Translations under genes and position numbers: made by a program
Part shown: positions 63,859 through 64,000 of the stretch, piece after piece
How positions within the stretch are numbered: position 1 is the first letter of the stretch
How the letters are laid out: each line of letters opens with the position of its first letter
The notes under the pieces: generated by a model
The model's database searches: none
Told to the model about the DNA's origin: nothing
The model's input: only the letters and a program-made list of their open reading frames with translations
Source of the DNA: Pseudobutyrivibrio ruminis AD2017
GTDB lineage: Bacteria > Bacillota > Clostridia > Lachnospirales > Lachnospiraceae
DNA: 64,000 nucleotides
Assembly: GCF_000424305.1 (NCBI RefSeq)
Contig: NZ_AUJQ01000008.1
Location: forward strand, 144,863-208,862
Direction of reading: 5' to 3'

Positions 63859-64000
63859 ATGATTACAGAACAAAATGAGAAGGCTAGAAAGCAGATTGAA
63901 TTTGTATGTACTGATGACTTGGTTCCCCAGGATCATCTTCTAAGAATCATAGATAAAGCCATTGATTGGTCTTTTATTTATGATTTAGTCAGAGATAAAT
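63859..64000 (+). mobile_element. IS1182-like transposase, N-terminal part (truncated by the window edge)
   Basis: 47 codons starting MITEQNEKARKQIEFVCTDD, then LVPQDHLLRIIDKAIDWSFIYDLV. This is the characteristic N-terminal domain of IS1182-family transposases. An extended -10, TTGGTATAAT, lies about 35 bp upstream of the start. The left inverted repeat cannot be fixed because the right end is outside the window. Confidence 0.88.

Overview
The window looks like a chromosomal segment of a strictly anaerobic, low-GC Firmicute of the family Lachnospiraceae, most like Butyrivibrio or Pseudobutyrivibrio. This is inferred from the strong AGGAGG ribosome sites, AT-rich spacers, secreted plant-polysaccharide enzymes (a GH43 arabinanase and a domain-permuted GH3 beta-glucosidase), two cache-type chemoreceptors, and a 2-hydroxyacyl-CoA-dehydratase-like Fe-S gene cluster. 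Most genes lie on the minus strand. The window starts inside purE and ends inside a transposase gene at about 64 kb.

Layout. 1-4.9 kb: purE (partial), two head-to-head palindromic repeats, an M29 aminopeptidase, a small membrane protein, pyrE and a YibE/F membrane protein. 4.9-16.4 kb: a 2,268-residue surface PHP-domain protein, endonuclease III, and a 1,259-residue multidomain arabinanase. 16.7-22.1 kb: a MacAB-like ABC system and a second ABC transporter with its YtrA/GntR-type repressor and palindromic operator. 22.3-24.8 kb: a P1 (DmpA/NylC-type) peptidase, a PD-(D/E)XK-like gene preceded by a five-unit 53-bp palindromic array, a tRNA-Leu 3'-end fragment and the intact tRNA-Leu. 24.9-31.3 kb: the F1Fo ATP synthase operon (atpB-E-F-[HA]-G-D-C), in which delta and alpha are one continuous protein. 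31.5-44.7 kb: two chemoreceptors, guaD, tRNA-Glu, aspS, a cysteine-rich Fur-like protein, a DtxR/MntR-type repressor, a J-domain gene trio, a DUF4349-like lipoprotein and a YitT protein. 44.9-49.9 kb: a GHKL kinase with its LytTR regulator, and the membrane-anchored permuted GH3. 50.0-59.1 kb: the HypA/CooC/ACS-like/dehydratase-like cluster. 59.2-64 kb: udk, YitT, pepT, a small protein, ychF, and the start of an IS1182-like element.

The most unusual unit is the 50-59 kb cluster. A CooC/AcsF-type ATPase, two dehydratase-like Fe-S subunits, their ATP-dependent activase, a 52-residue membrane peptide, a truncated acetyl-CoA-synthase-like domain ending in a CxxCx5C motif, a 960-residue Fe-S/FAD oxidoreductase and the nickel chaperone HypA are all co-directional. 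No carbon-monoxide dehydrogenase, hydrogenase or acyl-CoA pathway gene lies beside them. It reads as a self-contained nickel/Fe-S low-potential redox system of unknown substrate. A perfect 28-bp palindrome sits at its predicted promoter.

Three further structures stand out: a GC-rich intergenic hairpin family (four copies) whose arms covary, the 53-bp palindromic array beside the tRNA-Leu fragment, and the AtpH-AtpA fusion. All calls were made by reading the sequence and recalling family motifs; no database search or folding program was run.
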